From NCBI GenBank assembly GCA_039649115.1, contig JBBWZQ010000401.1, forward strand, positions 1 to 29,250: a stretch of DNA of 29,250 nucleotides, in the 5' to 3' direction. The notes beneath the pieces are model-generated. The model made no database searches and was not told where the DNA came from. It was given only the letters and a program-made list of their open reading frames with translations. The translations under genes and the position numbers were made by a program. The stretch is from DATEJJ01 sp039649115 (GTDB taxonomy: Bacteria > Actinomycetota > Actinomycetes > Mycobacteriales > Micromonosporaceae). Shown here in pieces: positions 1-7,230 of this stretch; within the stretch, counting starts at the first letter, position 1, and the number at the start of each line of letters is the position of its first letter.

Positions 1-1737
1 CTGGCCGATGTCAATACGTCGATGACCATCAACGCCACCGCGATGTGGCTGCTGGCGCTCTACGTCACGGCCGCGGGGGAGCAGGGCGCCGACATCGCGA
101 AGCTCGCCGGCACCACCCAGAACGACATCGTGAAGGAGTACCTGTCCCGCGGCACGTACATCTTCCCGCCCGGGCCTTCGCTGCGCCTGACCACCGACAC
201 GATCGCGTGGACCGTCACCAACTGTCCACAGTGGAACCCGGTGAACATCTGCTCGTACCATCTGCAGGAGGCCGGCGCGACGCCGGTGCAGGAGGTGGCG
301 TTCGCGCTGGCCACCGCGATCGCGGTGCTGGACGCGGTGCGCGCCTGCGGGCAGGTACCGGCGGAGCGCTTCGGCGACGTGGTGGCGCGCATCTCCTTCT
401 TCGTCAACGCCGGCGTGCGCTTCGTCGAGGAGATGGCGAAGATGCGCGCGTTCGGCGCGCTGTGGGACCGCATCACGCGCGACCGGTACGGGGTGGCCGA
501 TCCGAAGCAGCGCCGCTTCCGGTACGGGGTGCAGGTCAACTCGCTGGGCCTGACCGAGGCGCAGCCGGAGAACAACGTGCAGCGCATCGTGCTGGAGATG
601 CTCGGCGTGACGCTCTCCCGCGACGCGCGCGCCCGCGCGGTGCAGTTGCCCGCCTGGAACGAGGCGCTGGGCCTGCCGCGACCGTGGGACCAGCAGTGGT
701 CGCTGCGCATGCAGCAGGTGCTCGCGTTCGAGTCGGACCTGCTGGAGTACCCGGACCTGTTCGACGGCTCGCACGTCGTGGCGGGGCTGGTGGCCTCCAT
801 TGTGGACAGCGCCGCGCGGGAGCTGGACGCGATCCTCGACCTCGGCGGCGCGGTGGCGGCGGTGGAGACCGGGTACCTGAAGAGCGCGCTGGTCGCGTCG
901 CTGGCGCAGCGCCGGGGGCGGCTGGAGGCCGGTACCGACGTCGTGGTGGGCGTGAACCGCTTCACCGGTACCGAGCCGTCCCCACTGACCGGGGCGGGTG
1001 CCGTCGCGGTGGAGCAGATCGACCCGGCGGTGGAGGCGGCCGCGATCGCCTCGGTCACCGCCTGGCGGGCGGGGCGGGACGCGGGCCGGGTACGGGACGC
1101 GCTGGCGCTGCTGACGGCGCGGGCGGCCACCGGTACCAACCTCATGCCCGCGACCCTGGAGTGCGCGCGGGCCGGGGTGACCACGGGGGAGTGGGCCGGC
1201 GCCCTGCGCGAGGTCTTCGGCGAGTACCGCCCGCCGACCGGGCTGTCCGGCGCCTCCGGTGCCTATGTGGACAGTTCCCTGTCCGCCGTGCGCGACCGGG
1301 TCCGGCAGACGGCCGCGGAGCTGGGCAGCGGGCGGCTGCGCATGCTGGTGGGCAAGCCCGGCCTGGACGGCCACTCCAACGGCGCGGAGCAGATCGCGGT
1401 ACGCGCCCGCGACGCCGGCTTCGAGGTGGTGTACCAGGGCATCCGGCTGACCCCGGAGCAGATCGTGGCGGCCGCGGTCGAGGAGGACGTGGACCTCGTG
1501 GGGCTCTCGGTGCTCTCCGGCTCGCACCTCGCGGCGGTACCGGCGGTGCTGGCCGGGCTGCGCGAGGCGGGTCTGGCCGAGGTGCCCGTCGTGGTCGGCG
1601 GGATCATCCCGGCCCAGGACGCGAAGGCGCTGTGCGAGGCGGGCGTGGCCCGCGTGTTCACCCCGAAGGACTTCGCCCTCACCGGGATCGTGGATGAGCT
1701 TGTATCGGTGGTCCGGGAGGCGCACCACCTGTCCTAG
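1..1737 (+). CDS. meaA: Ethylmalonyl-CoA mutase (MeaA/Ecm), 5' end cut off by the window edge
   Basis: The frame is open from base 1, so the N-terminus lies outside; 578 codons remain of a family usually about 650-680 residues long. It is a coenzyme B12-dependent acyl-CoA mutase that rearranges ethylmalonyl-CoA to methylsuccinyl-CoA in the cytoplasm. The visible part holds the end of the TIM-barrel substrate domain (NPVNICSYHLQEAGATP, then AVQLPAWNEALGLPRPWDQQ, typical of MeaA rather than methylmalonyl-CoA mutase). A C-terminal cobalamin-binding domain follows, with the DxHxxG signature in GKPGLDGHSNGAEQIA (about 1351-1395) and the GLSVLSGSH loop. Other pathway enzymes (ccr, mce, thiolase, meaB) lie in the window, which supports Ecm over isobutyryl-CoA mutase. 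The last 59 bases overlap the convergent DUF4126 gene. The family call is firm; substrate assignment rests on motif recall and context. Confidence 0.88.
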   Translation: MADVNTSMTINATAMWLLALYVTAAGEQGADIAKLAGTTQNDIVKEYLSRGTYIFPPGPSLRLTTDTIAWTVTNCPQWNPVNICSYHLQEAGATPVQEVAFALATAIAVLDAVRACGQVPAERFGDVVARISFFVNAGVRFVEEMAKMRAFGALWDRITRDRYGVADPKQRRFRYGVQVNSLGLTEAQPENNVQRIVLEMLGVTLSRDARARAVQLPAWNEALGLPRPWDQQWSLRMQQVLAFESDLLEYPDLFDGSHVVAGLVASIVDSAARELDAILDLGGAVAAVETGYLKSALVASLAQRRGRLEAGTDVVVGVNRFTGTEPSPLTGAGAVAVEQIDPAVEAAAIASVTAWRAGRDAGRVRDALALLTARAATGTNLMPATLECARAGVTTGEWAGALREVFGEYRPPTGLSGASGAYVDSSLSAVRDRVRQTAAELGSGRLRMLVGKPGLDGHSNGAEQIAVRARDAGFEVVYQGIRLTPEQIVAAAVEEDVDLVGLSVLSGSHLAAVPAVLAGLREAGLAEVPVVVGGIIPAQDAKALCEAGVARVFTPKDFALTGIVDELVSVVREAHHLS

Positions 1738-2359
1738 CGAGCTTCCTGGCCGCCTTCTCGGCCTTGCGGCGGCGCCGGCGCCGGCGGGCCCACACGAAGA
1801 ACCAGACGAACGCGGCCATGAAGAAGATGATCAGGAACGGCATCACGATCGCGACCACGGACATCACCGTGCTGAAGATGTCCTCGATCGTGCTCACCAC
1901 CGGTGCACCGACGCCGAGCGTGGTCGCGTTGACCACCGGCCGCGCCGTCGCCTTCGTCCCATGCACGAACAGCGCGATGAGCACCCCGGCGGCCACCGGT
2001 ATCCACTGGTGACCGGTGAAGAACGTGCCGGGGTTGGCGACGGTGACGGTCTGCGACTGCGAGGCCGCGCCGAAGGCCAGCCCGCCGGCGGTGGGCCGGA
2101 TGACCGTGTGCAGAACGTCGTTGGCGTGATCGACCAGGGGGATCTTGTCGGCGACCACCTCGATCGCCAGCAGGATCGCGAGGATCAGCAGCACCCACCC
2201 GTTCGCGAGCCAGTGCCAGCCCGACGACGGGTGGATCAGGCTGGTGTACCGGGCGAGAAGTCCGATCGCGAGCAGCGGGATGTACGCGTTGAGTCCCGCC
2301 GAGGCGGCCAGCCCCGTACCGGTGAGCACGCTGAGCACTTCGAACACGCCGTCCAGCAT
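1679..2359 (-). CDS. DUF4126 family integral membrane protein
   Basis: A 226-residue protein with several hydrophobic segments: about 8-36, 53-70, 91-100, 118-134 and 163-190. It resembles the DUF4126 family of small membrane proteins of unknown function, which have the pattern seen here: an N-terminal GTGLAASAGLNAYIPLL segment, a central Gly/Ala-rich helix and a terminal hydrophobic hairpin. The C-terminus is a positively charged cytoplasmic tail with seven consecutive Arg (about 192-198), then a Pro-rich end. I chose the ATG at 2359 because it directly precedes the first hydrophobic segment. An upstream in-frame start near 2701 would read through the nucS gene on the other strand and adds nothing family-like. 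It is divergent from nucS (36-base gap), and its 3' end runs 59 bases into the mutase gene in antisense. Function unknown. Confidence 0.75.
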   Translation of the reverse strand: MLDGVFEVLSVLTGTGLAASAGLNAYIPLLAIGLLARYTSLIHPSSGWHWLANGWVLLILAILLAIEVVADKIPLVDHANDVLHTVIRPTAGGLAFGAASQSQTVTVANPGTFFTGHQWIPVAAGVLIALFVHGTKATARPVVNATTLGVGAPVVSTIEDIFSTVMSVVAIVMPFLIIFFMAAFVWFFVWARRRRRRRKAEKAARKLARTGGAPPGPPIQAHPRSR

Positions 2360-2383
2360 GGCACCCGCACGCCACCCGCCGGG

Positions 2384-2389
2384 TACCCT
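2384..2389 (+). promoter_or_regulatory. Candidate -10 element of a leaderless nucS promoter
   Basis: TACCCT matches the actinobacterial TANNNT -10 pattern and ends six bases before the GTG start of nucS at 2396. No Shine-Dalgarno sequence lies in between. This spacing is what leaderless actinobacterial transcripts show, so transcription would start at or beside the GTG. Inferred from spacing only. Confidence 0.35.
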
Positions 2390-2395
2390 CGTGCG

Positions 2396-3061
2396 GTGCG
2401 GTTGCTGATTGCCCGGTGCTCGGTGGACTACCTCGGCCGGCTCACGGCTCACCTGCCCAGCGCGACCAGGCTCGTGATGGTCAAGGCGGACGGATCGGTC
2501 TCCATCCACGCGGACGACCGCGCGTACAAGCCGCTGAACTGGATGAGCCCGCCGTGCCGGATCGAGGAGGCGCCCGGCGTGTGGCGCGTGGTCAACAAGA
2601 CGGGCGAGGAGCTGCGGATCACGCTGGAGGAGGTGTTCCAGGACACCTCGTACGTGCTGGGGGTGGATCCGGGCCTGCGCAAGGACGGCGTGGAGGCGCA
2701 CCTGCAGGAATTGCTCGCGGCGTCACCCACGGTGCTCGGCGCCGGCCTCACGCTGGTGCGCCGCGAATACCCGACCGCGATCGGACCGGTGGACATTCTG
2801 TGCCGCGACCCGCAGGGCGCGCCGGTGCACTGGGCGGTCGAGGTGAAGCGGCGCGCGGGCATCGACGCCGTGGAGCAGCTCACCCGGTACCTGGAGCTGC
2901 TCAACCGGGACCCGCTGCTGGCCCCGGTGGGCGGGATCCTGGCGGCCCAGCTGATCGCCCCGCAGGCCCGTACCCTGGCGGAGGACCGCGGCATCCGGTG
3001 CGCGGTCGTCGACTACGACGTGCTGCGCGGCATCGAGCGCGACGAGCTCACCCTGTTCTGA
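2396..3061 (+). CDS. nucS: Mismatch-specific endonuclease NucS/EndoMS
   Basis: NucS makes double-strand cuts at mismatches and provides mutation-avoidance repair in actinobacteria, which lack MutS/MutL. The 221-residue product matches the mycobacterial protein closely from memory: an N-terminal dimerisation/DNA-binding domain (SVDYLGRLTAHLPSA, then DGSVSIHADDRAYKPLNWM, residues 9-50) and a C-terminal RecB-like nuclease domain. The nuclease motif shows as D133 in GPVDIL, E149-V-K151 and QLTRY (161-165). The C-terminal DELTLF resembles the beta-clamp-binding tail known in mycobacterial NucS. The GTG at 2396 is chosen because it places VRLLIARCSVDY at the N-terminus as in homologues; no ribosome binding site precedes it and a leaderless mRNA is likely. 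No interrupting mutation is seen. It stands alone between a divergent gene and a 224-base spacer. Confidence 0.95.
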   Translation: MRLLIARCSVDYLGRLTAHLPSATRLVMVKADGSVSIHADDRAYKPLNWMSPPCRIEEAPGVWRVVNKTGEELRITLEEVFQDTSYVLGVDPGLRKDGVEAHLQELLAASPTVLGAGLTLVRREYPTAIGPVDILCRDPQGAPVHWAVEVKRRAGIDAVEQLTRYLELLNRDPLLAPVGGILAAQLIAPQARTLAEDRGIRCAVVDYDVLRGIERDELTLF

Positions 3062-3073
3062 TGAATTCAGGTA

Positions 3074-3103
3074 TTGAGATCTTGCTATATCTCCGGATAG
3101 CGT
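3074..3103 (+). promoter_or_regulatory. Candidate promoter for the S53 peptidase gene, in an AT-rich island
   Basis: TTGAGA (3074-3079) and TAGCGT (3098-3103) are separated by 18 bases, which fits a weak sigma-70/HrdB-type promoter. The surrounding 3062-3110 stretch is clearly more AT-rich than the rest of the window. The start codon is about 180 bases downstream, leaving a long leader. Confidence 0.3.
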
Positions 3104-3184
3104 ATCGGCACGGAGCCATGGCACCGGGCCACGCAGTGGTGGCACCAACTCCTCCAGCACCATCGCACAGCAAGGGTCCCCAGC

Positions 3185-3229
3185 GGCGGGGCGGGCGCAT
3201 CGTTTGAGGGGCGACGCGACCGCCCCGCC
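3185..3229 (+). other. Competing hairpins in the nucS/S53 spacer (terminator or attenuator)
   Basis: A 10-base arm (3185-3194) is perfectly complementary to 3220-3229 across a 25-base loop. A second stem, 3208-3213 with 3221-3226 (six pairs, seven-base loop), shares the same right arm, so the two stems exclude each other. This could be a terminator of nucS or a structured leader of the peptidase gene. There is no U-tract. At this GC content such stems also arise by chance. Confidence 0.3.
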
Positions 3230-3285
3230 ACGCCATACTGTCCACAGCGGATGCCGGGGTGCGGAGCGACTGTGGTGGAACGACG

Positions 3286-4776
3286 ATGGTGACTGAGCAC
3301 GTGCCGGTGCCGGGCAGCGAACGGCGGGCGGCTCCGGGAGCGCGGCGGTTGGGTGACGCCTATCCCCATGCTCCGGTGCGGGTCACCGTGGTGCTGCGCC
3401 GCGCCGCGCCGCAGCCCGGTGCGCCGGCCAGCCATGCCGACCTCACCCGCCTCGAGGAGTTCGCCCACGAGTACGGGCTGACCGTGACCTCGGTCAACCT
3501 CCCGGCCCGTTCGGTGGGGCTGCTCGGCACGGTCACCGAGATGAACGCGGCGTTCCAGGTGAGCCTCGGCGAGTACGAGCTGGACGGCTCCACGTACCGT
3601 GGCCGCGAGGGCGAGGTGTACGTGCCCGTCGACCTCACCGGGGCGGTGGTGGCGGTGCTCGGGCTCGACGACCGGCCACAGGCCCGGGCACACTTCCGGA
3701 TCGCCGGCGCGGGTGGCGGCGGGGTTCGGCCGAACGTGGTGGCCGCCAACGCCGCGGCCCGCAAGGGTTACCCGCCTCAGGAGGTGGCCCGCCGGTACGG
3801 GTTTCCGACCGACGGGGACGGCGCCGGGCAGACCGTGGCCGTGATCGAGCTGGGCGGCGGGTACCGCACCGCCGACCTGCGCACGTACTTCGCCGCGCAG
3901 GGGCTCGCGGTGCCGGGGGTCACCGCGGTCTCCGTCGACGGTGCGAAGAACTCACCCGGCGAGGACGCCGACGCCGAGGTGATGCTGGACATCGAGGTGA
4001 TCGGGGCGGTGGCGACCGGGGCCCGCATCGCGGTGTACTTCGCACCCAACACGAGCAGCGGCTTCTACAACGCCGTCGCGGCGGCCGTGCACGACGGGTA
4101 CCGCAAGCCCTCGGTGCTGTCCATCAGCTGGGGCGAGGCCGAGTCCGGCTGGACCGCGCAGGCGATGGACGCCCACGACGCGCTGTTCGCCGACGCCGGC
4201 GCGCTCGGCGTGACCGTGTTCGCGGCCGCCGGCGACGACGGCGCGAGCGACCGGGCCACCGGCCACAACGTGGACTTTCCCGCGTCCAGCCCGCACGTGG
4301 TGGGCTGCGGCGGCACCCGGCTGACCGACACCGACGAGACCGTGTGGAACGGGCTGGCCGACGGCGACGGCGCGACCGGCGGCGGGGTCAGCCGCCATTT
4401 CGGGCGCCCCGGCTACCAGTCCGACGCGAACGTGCCCGCCAACCCGGACGGCGGCGCCGGTCGGGGAGTGCCGGACGTGGCCGGCGACGCCGACCCGATG
4501 ACCGGGTACCTGATCCGGGTGGACGGCACCGACGAGGTGGTCGGCGGTACCAGCGCGGTGGCGCCGCTGTGGGCCGCGCTGACCGCGCTCGCCAACCAGC
4601 GCAACGGTGCCCGGGCCGGCGCGCCGCACGAGCGCCTGTACCTGTCGGGGACCGCGTTCCGGGACATCACGTCGGGCGACAACAACGGGTACCGGGCGGC
4701 GGTCGGCTGGGACCCGTGCACCGGGCTCGGCTCGCCGCACGGCGTGCGGATGGCGCAGATCCTGGGCGGCTCCTGA
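3286..4776 (+). CDS. Sedolisin (family S53) serine-carboxyl peptidase with propeptide
   Basis: A 496-residue kumamolisin-like acid peptidase. Residues about 10-145 match the pro-kumamolisin activation domain, which is cleaved off as the enzyme matures. The mature part carries the S53 catalytic set: E231 and D235 (spaced E-x3-D in DAEVMLDIEV), oxyanion Asp D317 in AAAGDDGASD, and nucleophile S423 in GGTSAVAPLWAAL. A C-terminal calcium-binding segment follows (RDITSGDNNGYRAAVGWDP). The ATG at 3286 is preferred over the in-frame GTG at 3259 because GGTGGA stands at a good distance before it. No Sec or Tat signal peptide is visible at either start, which is unusual for a family that mostly acts outside the cell. 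It ends in a duplicated 26-base segment and is probably co-transcribed with the next gene. Confidence 0.92.
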   Translation: MVTEHVPVPGSERRAAPGARRLGDAYPHAPVRVTVVLRRAAPQPGAPASHADLTRLEEFAHEYGLTVTSVNLPARSVGLLGTVTEMNAAFQVSLGEYELDGSTYRGREGEVYVPVDLTGAVVAVLGLDDRPQARAHFRIAGAGGGGVRPNVVAANAAARKGYPPQEVARRYGFPTDGDGAGQTVAVIELGGGYRTADLRTYFAAQGLAVPGVTAVSVDGAKNSPGEDADAEVMLDIEVIGAVATGARIAVYFAPNTSSGFYNAVAAAVHDGYRKPSVLSISWGEAESGWTAQAMDAHDALFADAGALGVTVFAAAGDDGASDRATGHNVDFPASSPHVVGCGGTRLTDTDETVWNGLADGDGATGGGVSRHFGRPGYQSDANVPANPDGGAGRGVPDVAGDADPMTGYLIRVDGTDEVVGGTSAVAPLWAALTALANQRNGARAGAPHERLYLSGTAFRDITSGDNNGYRAAVGWDPCTGLGSPHGVRMAQILGGS

Positions 4777-4816
4777 CCGTACAGTGAAGAGGCGGCTCCT
4801 GACCGTACAGTGAAGA
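4765..4816 (+). repeat. Perfect 26-base tandem duplication at a stop/start junction
   Basis: 4765-4790 and 4791-4816 are identical. The unit contains the end of the peptidase gene with its TGA and the GTG start of the lipoprotein gene. The first copy therefore leaves a nine-codon mini-ORF: GTG at 4784, TGA at 4811-4813. Its stop overlaps the GTG at 4810 in a GTGA arrangement. Confidence 0.95.
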
Positions 4817-5682
4817 GAATGAAGCGCCGCCTCGCCGCCGCCCTCGCCGCGTCGCTCGTCCTGACCCTGCTGGCGTGCAAGCCGCAGACCACCCCGGTCG
4901 GCGGCACGTCCCCGGTGCCGTCCCGGCCGCCCAGGGCCCAGCCCGGCTTCCCCGCCTCGATGGCCGCGCTCGGCGATTCCGTCACGGCCGGCGTCGGTTC
5001 CTGCTTCGCGCTGCTGGCCTGCCCGCAGAGTTCCTGGGCGACCGGCGACGACACCGACGTCAACAGCCACTACCGCCGCATCCTCGCGGCCAACCCGGCG
5101 ATCCGCGACAACCAGCACAACTACGCCGAGCCCGGCGCGGTCGCGGCGCAGTTGCCGGCGCAGGCGCGGCGGGCGGTCGGGGCCAAGGTGGCGTACGTGG
5201 CCGTGCTGGTCGGCGGGAACGACGCGTGCCGCCGCAACATCGCGGACATGACGGGTGCGGCACAGTTCCGGGCCTCGCTCGGCGCCACGCTCGGGGTGCT
5301 GAAGGCGGGGCTGCCCAGGGCGCGGATCCTCGTGGTGAGCATCCCCGACGTGTACCGGGTGTGGCAGGTGGCGCACACGAACAAGACGGCCCAGCTGGTC
5401 TGGGGGCTGGGCGTGTGCCCGTCGCTGCTGGCCAACCCGACGTCCACGGCAGCCGCGGACGTGCGCCGGCGCCAGCAGTTCCGGGACCGGATCGACGAGT
5501 ACGACCGCCAACTCGCCGCGGCGTGCCGCTCGTACGGGCCGCGCTGCCGGTACGACGGCGGTGCCGCGCACGGATTCGCGTTCGGCCTCGGCGACCTGTC
5601 CAGCCTGGACTACTTCCACCCCAACCAGAGCGGGCAGAACCAGCTCGCCGGCGTGACCTACCCCGGCAGGTTCACCTGGTGA
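4810..5682 (+). CDS. SGNH/GDSL-type esterase, predicted lipoprotein
   Basis: A 290-residue secreted hydrolase. The N-terminus is basic (MKRMKRR), then hydrophobic, and ends in a lipobox LTLLAC with C23 as predicted lipidation site, so the protein should sit on the outer face of the membrane. SGNH blocks are visible: GDS with nucleophile S57, Gly109 of block II, GGND with N137, and D267/H270 in LDYFHPN. These make a Ser-His-Asp esterase or lipase; the substrate is unknown. Several Cys (65, 71, 140) suggest disulfides, as in extracellular actinobacterial lipases. The start is ambiguous: GTG 4810, coupled to the duplicated mini-ORF, or ATG 4819 three codons later; both keep the signal peptide. 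The gene follows the S53 peptidase and overlaps the convergent aldehyde dehydrogenase by 11 bases. Confidence 0.88.
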   Translation: MKRMKRRLAAALAASLVLTLLACKPQTTPVGGTSPVPSRPPRAQPGFPASMAALGDSVTAGVGSCFALLACPQSSWATGDDTDVNSHYRRILAANPAIRDNQHNYAEPGAVAAQLPAQARRAVGAKVAYVAVLVGGNDACRRNIADMTGAAQFRASLGATLGVLKAGLPRARILVVSIPDVYRVWQVAHTNKTAQLVWGLGVCPSLLANPTSTAAADVRRRQQFRDRIDEYDRQLAAACRSYGPRCRYDGGAAHGFAFGLGDLSSLDYFHPNQSGQNQLAGVTYPGRFTW

Positions 5683-5690
5683 ACCTGCCG
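5664..5690. terminator. Symmetric hairpin over two convergent stop codons
   Basis: A perfect 12-base stem (5664-5675 with 5679-5690) closes a three-base loop. It covers the TGA of the lipoprotein gene (5680-5682) and, on the other strand, the TGA of the aldehyde dehydrogenase gene (5672-5674). It can form in both transcripts and probably ends both. It lacks a U-tract, as is common for actinobacterial terminators. Confidence 0.7.
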
Positions 5691-7192
5691 CCGTGCAGGA
5701 GCTTGACGGCCTGCGAGATCCGGGCCACCTGCTTGGCGGAGCGGTCGAAGCTCAGCGCCGGCAGCAGCGACGGGCCGCGGCGCTTGGTGATGGCCTTGGG
5801 CCGGGCAAACTCGCGCAGCCCGTCCGCGCCGTGGATGCGCCCGAACCCGGAGTCGCCCACGCCGCCGAACGGCAGCGCCGGCATGCCCGCGAAGGAGATC
5901 GCGGAGTTGACCGCGGTCATCCCGGAGCGCAACCGGCGGGCCAGCTCCAGCCCCCGGCGCCGGGAGAACACCGCACCGCCCAGCCCGTACCGGCCGGCGT
6001 TGGCCAGCCGTACCCCCTCGTCCGCGTCGGCCACCCTGGTCACCGTCAGCGTCGGTCCGAACGTCTCCTCCCGCACCGCCGCGGAGTCCTCCGGCACGTC
6101 GACCAGGATCGTCGGGTGCACGTACGGCCCGGACACCGCGTCCCGGCCGCCCAGCGCGGCGCGCCCGCCCCGGGACAGCGCGTCGTCGATGTGCCGCCGG
6201 ATCGTCTCGATCTGGCCGGGCATCGTGATCGGCCCGAAGTCGCTGCCGTCCTCGATGCCGACCTTGAGGCCCTCGGCCCGGGCCACCAGCTTGGGCAGGA
6301 ACGCGTCGTAGACCGCGTCCGCCACGTACACCCGCTCGATGCCCACGCAGGTCTGGCCGGCGTTGGTCATCCCGCCCCAGACGGTGGCGTCCACCGCCGC
6401 GTCGAGGTCCGCGTCCGCGTCGATGATCATCGCGTCCTTGCCGCCGCACTCGAGCAGCACCGGCGTGAGCGTCTCGGCGCATGCCGCCATGACCTTCTTG
6501 CCGGTGGCGGTGGAGCCGGTGAACGCGAGCTTGTCCACGCCCGCCCGGCACAGCGCGGCACCCACCTCGCCCAAGCCGTGAACGATGGACAGCACCGGCT
6601 GCTCCGGCACCACCTCGGCGAACCGCTCGACCAGCCAGGCGCCGATGGCGGGGGTGTACTCGCTGGGCTTGAAGACGACCGCGTTGCCGGCGGCCAGCGC
6701 GTACCCGATGGAGCCGATCGGCGTCAGCACCGGGTAGTTCCACGGGCCGATCACCCCGACCACGCCGTACGGCTGGTACTCCAGGCGCGAGGAGTACTCC
6801 AGCTGCATCATCGAACTGCGCACCCGCCGTGGCCCGAGCACCCGCCGCGCGTGCTTCGCCGCCCACGCGATGTGGTCGATCGCGCCGCCCGCCTCCACGA
6901 TGGCCTCGGCGGCCGGCTTGCCGCCCTCCCGGTGCACCAGCTCGGCCAGCTCCGCCAGCCGGTTGGCCAGCAGCGCGCGCCAGGCCAGCAGCCGCCGCCG
7001 GCGTCCGTCCACACCGAGCCCGGCCCACCAGGTCGCGGCGTCCCGGGCGCGGTCGACCGCCGCGGACACGTCGGCGGCGGTGGCGACCGGGAAACGCCCC
7101 ACCTCCTCGCCAGTCACCGGGTTGGTGGAGACGAGCGTGCCGTCCTCGATGACGGGCACGCCCGGCTTGTGCTGCGTGGGTGTGGTGGTCAT
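5672..7192 (-). CDS. Aldehyde dehydrogenase family protein (NAD(P)+-dependent)
   Basis: A 506-residue, full-length member of the aldehyde dehydrogenase superfamily, which oxidises aldehydes to acids through a Cys thiohemiacetal. Visible landmarks are N152 in GPWNYP, K175 in FKPSEYTP, the FTGSTATGK glycine motif (224-232), general-base E248 in LLECGGKDA and catalytic C282 in NAGQTCVGIERV. The E-C-G-G-K variant of the usual ELGGK is a small deviation. The substrate cannot be told; semialdehydes and fatty aldehydes are both possible. The ATG at 7192 gives the usual length. It lies 22 bases behind the SDR gene on the same strand, and a palindrome shared with ccr and other acyl-CoA genes sits just upstream (7215-7228). 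The 3' end overlaps the lipoprotein gene. Confidence 0.93.
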   Translation of the reverse strand: MTTTPTQHKPGVPVIEDGTLVSTNPVTGEEVGRFPVATAADVSAAVDRARDAATWWAGLGVDGRRRRLLAWRALLANRLAELAELVHREGGKPAAEAIVEAGGAIDHIAWAAKHARRVLGPRRVRSSMMQLEYSSRLEYQPYGVVGVIGPWNYPVLTPIGSIGYALAAGNAVVFKPSEYTPAIGAWLVERFAEVVPEQPVLSIVHGLGEVGAALCRAGVDKLAFTGSTATGKKVMAACAETLTPVLLECGGKDAMIIDADADLDAAVDATVWGGMTNAGQTCVGIERVYVADAVYDAFLPKLVARAEGLKVGIEDGSDFGPITMPGQIETIRRHIDDALSRGGRAALGGRDAVSGPYVHPTILVDVPEDSAAVREETFGPTLTVTRVADADEGVRLANAGRYGLGGAVFSRRRGLELARRLRSGMTAVNSAISFAGMPALPFGGVGDSGFGRIHGADGLREFARPKAITKRRGPSLLPALSFDRSAKQVARISQAVKLLHGGRFTR

Positions 7193-7212
7193 CTCGCGAG
7201 TCTAAGTCCGAA

Positions 7213-7230
7213 ACTTACTGGCCGGTAGGT
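7213..7230. promoter_or_regulatory. Operator-like palindrome before the aldehyde dehydrogenase gene
   Basis: ACTTAC-TGGCCG-GTAGGT is an imperfect inverted repeat (five of six arm positions complementary) with core TTAC-N6-GTAG at 7215-7228. It covers the stop codon of the SDR gene and lies 22 bases before the aldehyde dehydrogenase start. The same core occurs before ccr and the 3-hydroxyacyl-CoA dehydrogenase gene. Confidence 0.4.

Noticed and set aside
2360..2701. Upstream extension of the DUF4126 gene to a start at 2701
   Set aside because: The extra residues are the antisense of nucS. The family-like membrane protein begins at 2359.
3259..3285. GTG 3259 as start of the S53 peptidase
   Set aside because: The ATG at 3286 has a better placed ribosome binding site; the nine extra residues add no signal peptide.
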